Below are positions 13,309-19,543 of a stretch of 21,137 bases of DNA, one piece after another (the first letter of the stretch is position 1; each line of letters opens with the position of its first letter). Below the pieces are notes generated by a model, which saw only the letters and a list, made by a program, of their open reading frames with translations, had not been told where the DNA came from and did no database searches. Source of the stretch: Pseudomonadota bacterium (GTDB lineage: Bacteria > Pseudomonadota > Alphaproteobacteria > Sphingomonadales > Sphingomonadaceae); NCBI GenBank assembly GCA_023423775.1, contig JAFAEZ010000054.1:1-21137 (forward strand), read 5' to 3'. The position numbers and the translations under genes were made by a program.

Positions 13309-14211
13309 TCAGTGATCGCGCTCGACCGCAAAGCGCGCGATCGCGCGCAGCAGATCGGCCTCGGCGCCGTAGGATTGCAGATATTCGACTGCCTGGGAGA
13401 CGAGCAGATCGGCCTGCTGCCGCGCCCGCTCCGGGCCGAGCAGGGAGACGAAAGTCTCCTTGCCGCGATGGGTGTCCTTGCCGACGCGCTTGCCGGTGCG
13501 GCTCTCGTCGCCCTCCGCGTCGAGCAGGTCGTCGGCAATCTGGAACGCCAAGCCGACGTCGCGGGCGTAGCCGCGCAGCGACGTGCGACCCTCGGCCGGC
13601 AGCCGGCCCATGATAGCGCCGGCCTCCAGGCAGAAGCCGATCAAGGCGCCGGTCTTCAATTGCTGCAGACGGGTGATCGCGCCGAGATCGAGCGAGACGT
13701 CTTCGGCCTCGAGGTCCATCATCTGACCACCCGCCATGCCCGCCGGTCCGGCGGCGCGGGCGAGCTCGGCGACGAGTTGGGCACGGACGAACGGGTCCTC
13801 GTGGGTCGCCTCGTCGGCAAGCACCTCGAAGGCGAGCGCGTGGAGCGAGTCGCCGGCCAGGATCGCCGCGCTCTCGCTGAAGGCCTTGTGCACGGTCGGC
13901 TTGCCGCGGCGCAGATCGTCGTCGTCCATGCACGGCAGATCGTCGTGGATCAGCGAGTAAACGTGGATGCACTCGACGGCGAGGCCGGCGCGCAGCGCAC
14001 GCGCGCGATCGACGTGGAAAAGATCGGCGGTGGCGACGACCAGCAGCGGCCGCAGCCGCTTGCCGCCGCCGATCGCGGCATGGCGCATCGCTTCGTAGAG
14101 CGGTGCGCGCGGATCGGGCGGGACCGCGAGCAGCTCCGAGAAGAGCCGGTCGATATCGGCGCTGACCTCGTCCATGGCGCTGGCGAGGAGCGGCGGCAGC
14201 GTCGAGGCCAC
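13309..14211 (-). CDS. ispA: Farnesyl diphosphate synthase-type polyprenyl synthetase
   Basis: The 300-residue protein has GGKRLRP (49-55), the first Asp-rich motif HDDLPCMDDDDLRRG (89-103) and the second QIADDLLD (224-231). The CM spacer in the first motif is typical of bacterial short-chain enzymes. It joins IPP units to DMAPP/GPP to give farnesyl diphosphate for quinones, carotenoids and the cell-wall lipid carrier. The start at 14211 is a GTG, 4 nt after the xseB stop; an ATG 12 codons later (MDEVSADI) is an alternative. AAGG lies only 2 nt before the GTG, so coupling to xseB is likely. The xseB-ispA neighbourhood is a standard one, which supports the assignment. Confidence 0.94.
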   Translation of the reverse strand: MASTLPPLLASAMDEVSADIDRLFSELLAVPPDPRAPLYEAMRHAAIGGGKRLRPLLVVATADLFHVDRARALRAGLAVECIHVYSLIHDDLPCMDDDDLRRGKPTVHKAFSESAAILAGDSLHALAFEVLADEATHEDPFVRAQLVAELARAAGPAGMAGGQMMDLEAEDVSLDLGAITRLQQLKTGALIGFCLEAGAIMGRLPAEGRTSLRGYARDVGLAFQIADDLLDAEGDESRTGKRVGKDTHRGKETFVSLLGPERARQQADLLVSQAVEYLQSYGAEADLLRAIARFAVERDH

Positions 14212-14215
14212 CGCC

Positions 14216-14464
14216 TTATTCGGCGTCGAACGGGGTCGTGCCGCCCGGCTGGCCGTCGCGCCCGACCTGGATCTTCTCGATCCGCGCCTGGGCGTCGCGC
14301 AGCCGCGCCTCGCATTGCTGCTTCAAGCGGTCACCCTCGGCATAAAGCGAGATCGATTCGTCGAGCGAGGCCTCGCCGCTTTCGAGCTTGCGCACGATTT
14401 CCTCGAGGCGCTTCAGCGCCGCTTCGAACGAGAGCTGGGTGATGGCTTCAGGCTGATCCGACAT
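14216..14464 (-). CDS. xseB: Exodeoxyribonuclease VII small subunit
   Basis: The 82-residue protein fits XseB in length and motif: LSFEAALKRLEEIVRKLESGEASLDESISLYAEG (split as 11-20, 21-30, 31-44) followed by a helix LKQQCEARLRDAQARIEKI. It is the short helical partner of XseA; the complex degrades single-stranded DNA from both ends. The large subunit gene xseA is not in the window, as is common. The start at 14464 (MSDQPEAI) gives the family length. It lies 32 bp downstream of the acyl-CoA ligase gene and 4 bp before ispA. Residues 70-82 (GQPGGTTPFDAE) form a variable tail. Confidence 0.95.
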   Translation of the reverse strand: MSDQPEAITQLSFEAALKRLEEIVRKLESGEASLDESISLYAEGDRLKQQCEARLRDAQARIEKIQVGRDGQPGGTTPFDAE

Positions 14465-14496
14465 GGCCCCTGCTTTGGCCTCCGCATCCGCGAGGG

Positions 14497-16179
14497 TCAA
14501 GCACCCGCCTTGGCGCGTTCCTCGGCCTGGAGTTCCTTGCGGCTCAGCTTGCCGATCATCGTCTTGGGGAGGCTGGCGCGGATCTCGACCGCAACGACGC
14601 GCTCGTGCTTGCCAAGCTGGGGATTGAGCCACTCCATCAAATGATCGCCGGACAGGTCGGCGCCGTCGGAAAGGGTGACGAAGGCCTTGGGCCGCTCCCC
14701 GGCATACGGATCGGGAATGCCGATCACGAGCGCCTCCTTCACCGCCTCGTGGCGATAGAGTAAGGCCTCGATCTGGCTGGGGAAGACCTTGAACCCGCCG
14801 ACCGCGATCATGTCCTTCAAGCGGTCGACGATGCGGATATAGCCATCCTCGTCGATCAGGCCGACGTCGCCGGTGCGCAGGCCGCGACCGGCGACGAATA
14901 CCTCGGCATCCGCCTCCGGCCGCTTCCAATAGCCCTTCATCACCTGCGGACCGAAGAAAACGATTTCGCCGGGCTCGCCTTCGGGCGGAGGACGGGTCGG
15001 GTCCTCCTTGTCCACCAGAGTGACCGTGGTGCCGGGGATCGGCTGACCGATCGTGCCGGGCTTATTGAGCCCGTCATAAGGATTGGTCGAGACCACGCCC
15101 GAGCTTTCGGTGAGGCCATAGCCCTCAACAAGCCGCGCGCCGGTCTTCTCCTCGAAGCGGCGCTTGACCTCGGCCGGCATCGGCGCGCCGCCCGAAATGC
15201 AGACGCGGAGCGAGGACATGTCGGTCGCGGCTGTGCGCGAATGATCGAGCAGGGCCTGATACATGGTGGGCACGCCCGGGAACGAGGTCGGGCGCGCCCG
15301 CTCGATCGCGGCCAAAGTCTGGGCAGCGTCGAAGCGCGGGAGCATGACGATCTCGCCGCCTCGCATCACCGTGCGGTTGAGCACGCACGTGTTGGCGAAG
15401 ACATGGAACATCGGCAGCACGCCCATGATCCGGTCCTCGGCCTGCGGTTCGGGATCGAGCGCGTCCACCTGGCGCGCATTGGCCGACAGATTCTGGTGGG
15501 TGAGCATCGCGCCCTTGGGCGTGCCGGTGGTGCCGCCCGTATATTGGATGAGGGCGATGTCATTTTCCGGATCGATCGCCACCTCGGGAAAATCGCCGTT
15601 ATTGGCGATCAGCGCCGAGAAAGCGGTGACGCGCTCGTCGTGGGGGCGGTGGGCGATCTCGCGGCTCTTAAAGAGGCGGTACAACAAAGACTTTGCAGGC
15701 GGCAGCGCGCCGGCCACCGATCCCACGACCAGCCGCTCGAGCCGGGACTTCTCCATCACCTCGAGCGCAGCCGGCAGCAGCAGCGGCGAAGAGAGAGTGA
15801 AGAGCAGGCGGGTGCCGCTGTCCTCGATCTGGTCGCACAATTCGGCGACCGTATAGAGCGGCGAGAAATTGACCACGGTCGCGCCGATCTTCAGCGCGCC
15901 ATAATAAGCAGCGACATAATGCGGCACGTTGGGCAGGAAGAGGCCGACGCGGTCGCCCTTGCCGATGCCGAGCCGGGCGAGGCCGTAGGCCACCCGGTCG
16001 ACGCCGTGCAGCGTCTCGGCATAGCTGTATTTGCGACCCATGAAGTCGATCAGCCAGGCATTGGGCACGCGCCGCGCCGTCGCGTCGAACATGTCCGGCA
16101 GGCTCAAGGGCGGGAAGGAGCGATCCCAGGAACCGGGATGCTGATACGCGGTACGCCAGATGGCGGTCGGGTTGAACAT
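14497..16179 (-). CDS. Long-chain fatty acid-CoA ligase (AMP-forming)
   Basis: The 560-residue protein has the AMP-binding enzyme motifs: the P-loop YTGGTTGTPKGA (213-224), the region VEGYGLTESS (about 338-347), a LRTGDVG block with the conserved Asp (about 441-447), DRLKDMI (about 460-466) and, near the C-terminus, KTMIGKLSRKEL with the catalytic Lys. It activates fatty acids by way of an acyl-AMP to acyl-CoA for beta-oxidation or lipid assembly; the chain length preferred is unknown. I use the ATG at 16179 because MFNPTAIWRTAYQHP starts the usual N-terminal pattern; the open frame upstream to 16368 is the MBL gene region. There is no ribosome site before this ATG, and an inverted repeat abuts it. 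It lies 38 bp downstream of the MBL gene. Confidence 0.92.
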   Translation of the reverse strand: MFNPTAIWRTAYQHPGSWDRSFPPLSLPDMFDATARRVPNAWLIDFMGRKYSYAETLHGVDRVAYGLARLGIGKGDRVGLFLPNVPHYVAAYYGALKIGATVVNFSPLYTVAELCDQIEDSGTRLLFTLSSPLLLPAALEVMEKSRLERLVVGSVAGALPPAKSLLYRLFKSREIAHRPHDERVTAFSALIANNGDFPEVAIDPENDIALIQYTGGTTGTPKGAMLTHQNLSANARQVDALDPEPQAEDRIMGVLPMFHVFANTCVLNRTVMRGGEIVMLPRFDAAQTLAAIERARPTSFPGVPTMYQALLDHSRTAATDMSSLRVCISGGAPMPAEVKRRFEEKTGARLVEGYGLTESSGVVSTNPYDGLNKPGTIGQPIPGTTVTLVDKEDPTRPPPEGEPGEIVFFGPQVMKGYWKRPEADAEVFVAGRGLRTGDVGLIDEDGYIRIVDRLKDMIAVGGFKVFPSQIEALLYRHEAVKEALVIGIPDPYAGERPKAFVTLSDGADLSGDHLMEWLNPQLGKHERVVAVEIRASLPKTMIGKLSRKELQAEERAKAGA

Positions 16180-16192
16180 TACGTTTACGTAA
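16179..16192. promoter_or_regulatory. Perfect inverted repeat at the acyl-CoA ligase start, likely operator
   Basis: TTACGT-TT-ACGTAA is a perfect 6-bp palindrome with a 2-bp spacer. It covers the last 13 bases before the start codon and touches its first base. A possible -35 TTGCCG (16209-16214) lies 17 bp from TACGTA (16186-16191), inside the repeat, with 6 nt between that and the ATG. A repressor bound here would block transcription and translation starts. The shape recalls operators of LiuR/PsrA-type regulators of fatty-acid and branched amino-acid breakdown, but no such regulator gene is in the window. Confidence 0.5.
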
Positions 16193-16217
16193 AGCTTAGC
16201 CCACCGTCCGGCAAGCC

Positions 16218-17306
16218 TCAGGCCTGGCGGTACCAGTTCACGCCGTCGTGGGCCTCGCGGACCGCCCTTCCCTCGACCTCGAGCCGGCGGAGATGGGCGA
16301 GCGCCTCGCCGGTGGCGAGGCCGATCACGCTGTCGTCGATCTTGCGGGCGAACAGGATCGAGAAGCAATCCACGGCGCGGCGCGGCTCGGACAGGTGCGC
16401 GTGCAGCGCGTCGAGGCGATCACGATGGCCATGGTCGAGCGCGTCGAGCCGGGCGTGAAGGCCGGTGAAGGGCTCGCCGTGCGAGGGGAGGACGAGCAGG
16501 CTGTCGGGCAGCGTCTTCAGCGTCGCGATCGATGCGAGCCAGTCGCCGAGCGGATCGGCTTCGGGCTCGCTCAGGCTCAGAGAGACGTTGGAGGTGATGC
16601 GCGGCAGCACTTGATCGCCCGCGATCATCACGCCGCCGGCTTCGTCGATCAGGCAGGCATGTTCCGGGCAATGGCCGCTGCCGACCAGCACGCGCCAATC
16701 GCGCGCGCCGATGCGGATCACATCGCCGTCGCGCATGCGCACGAAGCTGACGGGCACCGGGCTGACGACCGAAGCGAAGCGGCCCCAGCCTTTGGCGCTC
16801 TCGGCTGCGATCCTGTCTTCGTCCCAGCCGGCGGCGCGCCAATAGGCCAAGGCTTCGGAGGGCGGCGTTTCGCGCACGTCGATGCTGAGCATGCGCGCGA
16901 ACAGCCATTCCTCGCGCGTCATCCACAAGGGCGCGGCGAAGCGCTCGGCCAGCCAGCCGGCAAGGCCGATATGGTCGGGGTGGAAATGGGTGCAGAAGAT
17001 GCGGGTGACGGCGCGTCCGGCGAGCGGCCCGGCCAGCAGGGTTTCCCAGCCCTGGCGCGAGACCTCGATGTCGAGGCCGGTGTCGACGACGGCGACGCCA
17101 TCGCCGTCATCGAGAATCCAGATATTGATGTGCTTCAGGGACCCCGGCACCGGCAGCCGCGCCCAGGCGACGCCGTCCGCAAGCAGGATCATCTCGCCCT
17201 CGCCCGGCCCCTTGCGGCCGAGCGGATAGGTCAGGCCCTTATGGCTGTAGGCCTCGCCGGCATCGGCCAGCGAGGCATCGGGCTCAGCTCTTGAAGGGGT
17301 CGACAA
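16218..17306 (-). CDS. MBL-fold metallo-hydrolase (LACTB2-like)
   Basis: The 362-residue protein (from a TTG start) carries the metallo-beta-lactamase motif THFHPDHIG, with H107, H109, D111 and H112. Further blocks GSGHCPEH, AGDQVLPRITSNVSL and LPSHGEPFTG supply the remaining metal ligands. The C-terminal part (about 310-360) resembles the small winged-helix domain of LACTB2-like proteins. Such enzymes are often hydrolases of thioesters, esters or RNA; the substrate here is unknown. Starts are unclear: the frame is open to 17381, but a TTG at 17306 (MSTPSRAEPD) or a CTG at 17270 give better lengths, and no ATG is found until residue 39. The TTG overlaps the trcR 3' end by 23 bp. It is 38 bp ahead of the acyl-CoA ligase gene. 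Confidence 0.85.
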   Translation of the reverse strand: MSTPSRAEPDASLADAGEAYSHKGLTYPLGRKGPGEGEMILLADGVAWARLPVPGSLKHINIWILDDGDGVAVVDTGLDIEVSRQGWETLLAGPLAGRAVTRIFCTHFHPDHIGLAGWLAERFAAPLWMTREEWLFARMLSIDVRETPPSEALAYWRAAGWDEDRIAAESAKGWGRFASVVSPVPVSFVRMRDGDVIRIGARDWRVLVGSGHCPEHACLIDEAGGVMIAGDQVLPRITSNVSLSLSEPEADPLGDWLASIATLKTLPDSLLVLPSHGEPFTGLHARLDALDHGHRDRLDALHAHLSEPRRAVDCFSILFARKIDDSVIGLATGEALAHLRRLEVEGRAVREAHDGVNWYRQA

Positions 17307-17982
17307 AGCCCTGATCGGCCTCCTCTTCGCCCGACTGCGCAGCAGCCTCGGCGGCGTGGGCGGCTTCGGCCTCGCGGGCATGGGCCTCGCGCTCGGCGCG
17401 CAGCTCGGTGATCAAAGCCTCGCGATCGCCGGCGAGGTTGAGGTCGACCGGAGCCGCCTCGATGCCCGCCGCCTTGGCGGCCTTGGCGACGACGGCGTCG
17501 AGCTCGCGCTGCGAGGTGAGGCCGAGGGTCACCGGGTCCTTGGGCTGGATGTTGGCGATGTTCCAGTGGGTGCGGTCGCGGATCGCGGCGATCGTCGTGC
17601 GGGTCGTGCCGATCAGTTTCGAGATCTGACCGTCCGAAACCTCGGGATGGTTGCGGATGATCCAGGCGATGCCGTCGGGCTTGTCCTGGCGCTTCGAGAC
17701 CGGAGTGTAGCGCGGCCCCTTGGTCCGGCGGACCTTGTCCGGCTCCTTCTGGAGCTTCAGGCGATATTCCGGATCGGCCTGGCCGCGCTCGATCTCCTCC
17801 ATCGTCAGCTCGCCGGCGCGCAGCGGATCGCGGCCGGTCAGCTTGGTCGCGGCGGTGTCGTCCGCGATCGCCTGGACCTCGAGAATGTGCAGGCCGCAGA
17901 AGTCGGCGATCTGCTCGAAGGTGAGCGCGCTATTGTCGACCAGCCACGAAGCGGTCGCATGGGGCATGAGAGGCTGGGCCAC
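17284..17982 (-). CDS. TrcR/DUF1013 family cell-cycle transcriptional regulator
   Basis: The 232-residue protein matches the alphaproteobacterial DUF1013 family (PF06242), annotated as cell-cycle regulator TrcR. Key blocks are the N-terminal MPHATASWLVDN (about 6-17), the first helix-turn-helix-like stretch (LTFEQIADFCGLHILEVQAI, about 20-39), ELTMEEIERGQADPEYRLK, KGPRYTPVSKRQD, and a second HTH-like stretch (QISKLIGTTRTTIAAIRDRTHWN). The C-terminal third is an Ala/Glu coiled coil ending DPFKS. It is inferred to bind DNA; targets are unknown to me. The start is a GTG at 17982 (VAQPLMPH), because GGAGGA lies 5-6 nt upstream; no ATG before 18030 fits. The leader holds a hairpin described below. 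Confidence 0.88.
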   Translation of the reverse strand: MAQPLMPHATASWLVDNSALTFEQIADFCGLHILEVQAIADDTAATKLTGRDPLRAGELTMEEIERGQADPEYRLKLQKEPDKVRRTKGPRYTPVSKRQDKPDGIAWIIRNHPEVSDGQISKLIGTTRTTIAAIRDRTHWNIANIQPKDPVTLGLTSQRELDAVVAKAAKAAGIEAAPVDLNLAGDREALITELRAEREAHAREAEAAHAAEAAAQSGEEEADQGFVDPFKS

Positions 17983-17994
17983 TGGGGTCCTCCA

Positions 17995-18028
17995 GATAAA
18001 ATAAGGGCCGCCCCTTACCGGAGCGGCC
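17995..18028 (-). terminator. Terminator-like hairpin in the trcR leader
   Basis: GGCCGC plus CC (18006-18013) pairs with GG, a bulged A, and GCGGCC (18020-18028) around a 6-nt loop. On the minus strand it is followed by CTTATTTTAT (18005 to 17996), a broken U-tract, and then directly by the trcR ribosome site. It may end the quinone oxidoreductase transcript, or act as an attenuator in the trcR leader. Confidence 0.6.
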
Positions 18029-18042
18029 AAACCATTGCAGCG

Positions 18043-18071
18043 GATGTAAGCCGGGGCCGGGGCCGAAGCAA
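18043..18071 (-). promoter_or_regulatory. Possible trcR promoter upstream of the hairpin
   Basis: On the minus strand TTGCTT (18066-18071) is 17 bp from TACATC (18043-18048). If real, the transcript starts near 18036 and the terminator-like hairpin lies inside the leader, before the trcR ribosome site. The -10 is weak. It sits in the 150-bp gap after the quinone oxidoreductase gene. Confidence 0.3.
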
Positions 18072-18132
18072 GATAAAGGTTGGATTGCCGAGAGGAAATC
18101 CGGCGTTGGATGGCCGCTTCTTTGCGGGGTGG

Positions 18133-19134
18133 TTACGCCACCTCCAGCACGATCTTGCCGATATGCTCGCTGCTTTCCATGCGGCGGTGCGCCTCGGCGG
18201 CCTGTTCGAGCGGCAGGATTGTGTCGATGACGGGACGGAGGCTTCCGTCTTCCAAATGCGGCCAGACCTTGTCGCGCAGCGCGCCCGCAATGGCGCCCTT
18301 GAAGTCTACGGGACGGGCGCGCAGGGTCGAGCCGGTGAGCACGAGGCGCTTGGCCATGATCGCCCAGACCGGGATTTCCGCCTTGGCGCCGCGCTGGACG
18401 GCGATCGAGACGTGCCGCCCCTCCTCGGCCATGCAGGCGATGTTGCGCGCGACATAGTCGCCGCCGATCATGTCGAGCACGACATCGACGCCGCGCCCGC
18501 CGGTGATGCGCTTCACCTCCTCGACGAAGTCGGCCGCGCGATAGTTGATCGCATGATCGGCGCCGATCTCGAGCGCCTTCGCGGCCTTTTCGTCCGAGCC
18601 CACGGTCACGATCACCGTGAGGCCGAAGAGCTTGCCGAGCAGAATCGCAGTGGTGCCGATGCCGCTGGTGCCGCCATGGATGAGCGCGGTCTCGCCTGCC
18701 TTGGCGCCGCCGCGATCGAACAGGTTGGACCAGACGGTGAAAAAGGTCTCCGGCAAGGCCGCCGCCTCGACCACCGAAAGCCCGGCCGGCACCGGCAGGC
18801 ACTGGGCGGCGGGGGCCAGGCAATATTGGGCGTAGCCGCCGCCCGCGACGAGCGCGCAAACCGGCTGGCCGAGCAAAGCCGGATCGACGCCGTCGCCGAG
18901 CGCGACGACCGTCCCTGCGATTTCGAGTCCGGGGATAGCGGGAGCGCCGGGGGGCGGCGGATAGAGGCCCAGGCGCTGCATCACGTCGGGCCGGTTGACG
19001 CCCGCAGCGGCAACGCGGACCAGCACCTCGCCCGGCCCGGGCTGCGGCACGGGCCGCTCGACGGGTTTCAGCATCTCCGGTCCGCCCGGCTGTTCGGCCT
19101 CGATCGCGACCATCGTGGCCGGAACGGTGGTCAT
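18133..19134 (-). CDS. NAD(P)H-quinone oxidoreductase, zinc-free MDR family
   Basis: The 333-residue protein is a medium-chain dehydrogenase of the quinone oxidoreductase / PIG3 type. It shows AAGVNRPDVMQR (about 43-54) with the NRPD block of this group, PGLEIAGTV (about 68-76), the Rossmann motif IHGGTSGIGTTAI (about 147-159) and GADHAINYRAADF. The catalytic zinc cysteines of alcohol dehydrogenases are missing, as expected. Members reduce quinones or enones with NADPH in the cytoplasm. The start at 19134 (MTTVPATMVAI) has GGGGAG about 9 nt upstream; MVAIEAEQ, 7 codons in, is an alternative. It is divergent from the DUF1192 gene across 84 bp, a pairing I recall from other alphaproteobacteria. 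Confidence 0.92.
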   Translation of the reverse strand: MTTVPATMVAIEAEQPGGPEMLKPVERPVPQPGPGEVLVRVAAAGVNRPDVMQRLGLYPPPPGAPAIPGLEIAGTVVALGDGVDPALLGQPVCALVAGGGYAQYCLAPAAQCLPVPAGLSVVEAAALPETFFTVWSNLFDRGGAKAGETALIHGGTSGIGTTAILLGKLFGLTVIVTVGSDEKAAKALEIGADHAINYRAADFVEEVKRITGGRGVDVVLDMIGGDYVARNIACMAEEGRHVSIAVQRGAKAEIPVWAIMAKRLVLTGSTLRARPVDFKGAIAGALRDKVWPHLEDGSLRPVIDTILPLEQAAEAHRRMESSEHIGKIVLEVA

Positions 19135-19162
19135 AAGGTCACGCTCCCCGCAGAATGTTGGG

Positions 19163-19190
19163 GATATAATCCTGCACGTTGTTGACACAA
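19163..19190 (-). promoter_or_regulatory. Possible promoter of the quinone oxidoreductase gene
   Basis: On the minus strand TTGTGT (19185-19190) is 16 bp from TATATC (19163-19168), which puts the start near 19156 and gives a leader of about 22 nt. The plus strand of the same gap carries a perfect TTGACA (19183-19188) with no matching -10 for the DUF1192 gene. Confidence 0.35.
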
Positions 19191-19218
19191 GCGGCCCGGC
19201 GGGTGGAGTCTTGCGGCC

Positions 19219-19416
19219 ATGGACCTAGAGGAGCTCTTTTCCGACAAGCCCGGCGACCCGCTGAAGCTGCTCGCCAAGCAGGATCTCGACCCCTTCTCGG
19301 TCGACGAGCTGAACGGGCGGATCGCGCTGCTGGAAGCCGAGATCGCGCGCACGAAGGCAAGAATTGAAGCCGCGGTTAACCATCGGGCAAGCGCCGAGGC
19401 TATATTCAAGAAATGA
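19219..19416 (+). CDS. DUF1192 small coiled-coil protein
   Basis: The 65-residue protein MDLEELFSDKPGDPLKLLAK... fits DUF1192 (PF06698): LF at the N-terminus, DLDPFSVDELNGRIALL (about 22-38), a helical stretch EAEIARTKARIEA, and a final HRASAEAIFKK with the AEA.F ending. It is acidic and mostly helical; the function is unknown. GGAG lies about 10 nt before the ATG. The gene stands divergent from the quinone oxidoreductase and 127 bp upstream of clpA, and the pair with the oxidoreductase looks conserved. Confidence 0.88.
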   Translation: MDLEELFSDKPGDPLKLLAKQDLDPFSVDELNGRIALLEAEIARTKARIEAAVNHRASAEAIFKK

Positions 19417-19425
19417 CGAGGCTGA

Positions 19426-19446
19426 GGAAACCACCCGGTGATTTCC
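19426..19446. repeat. Imperfect inverted repeat upstream of clpA
   Basis: GGAAA-C-CAC and GTG-A-TTTCC face each other around CCG, giving a 21-bp palindrome with one mismatch pair. No T-run follows, so it is not a terminator. It begins 10 bp past the DUF1192 stop and about 100 bp before clpA, so it could be an operator or a weak RNA structure. Apart from this I see no gene or clear promoter in 19417-19543. Confidence 0.3.
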
Positions 19447-19543
19447 CTAGTTTCACAGGCACGTGCTTGATGCTGGGCCGATGCGGCACGACATTGAGGT
19501 CAAGACGCCCGTGACGACCGAAGCGGGCACATAGGAGTAGACC

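Noticed and set aside
17356..19185. A 609-codon plus-strand open frame across trcR and the quinone oxidoreductase gene
   Set aside because: It is antisense to two well-recognised genes, has the Asp/Arg/Ala-rich composition of a GC-rich shadow frame and no recognisable domain.
19183..19188. Perfect TTGACA as a -35 for the DUF1192 gene
   Set aside because: No -10-like hexamer occurs 16-18 bp downstream on the plus strand.
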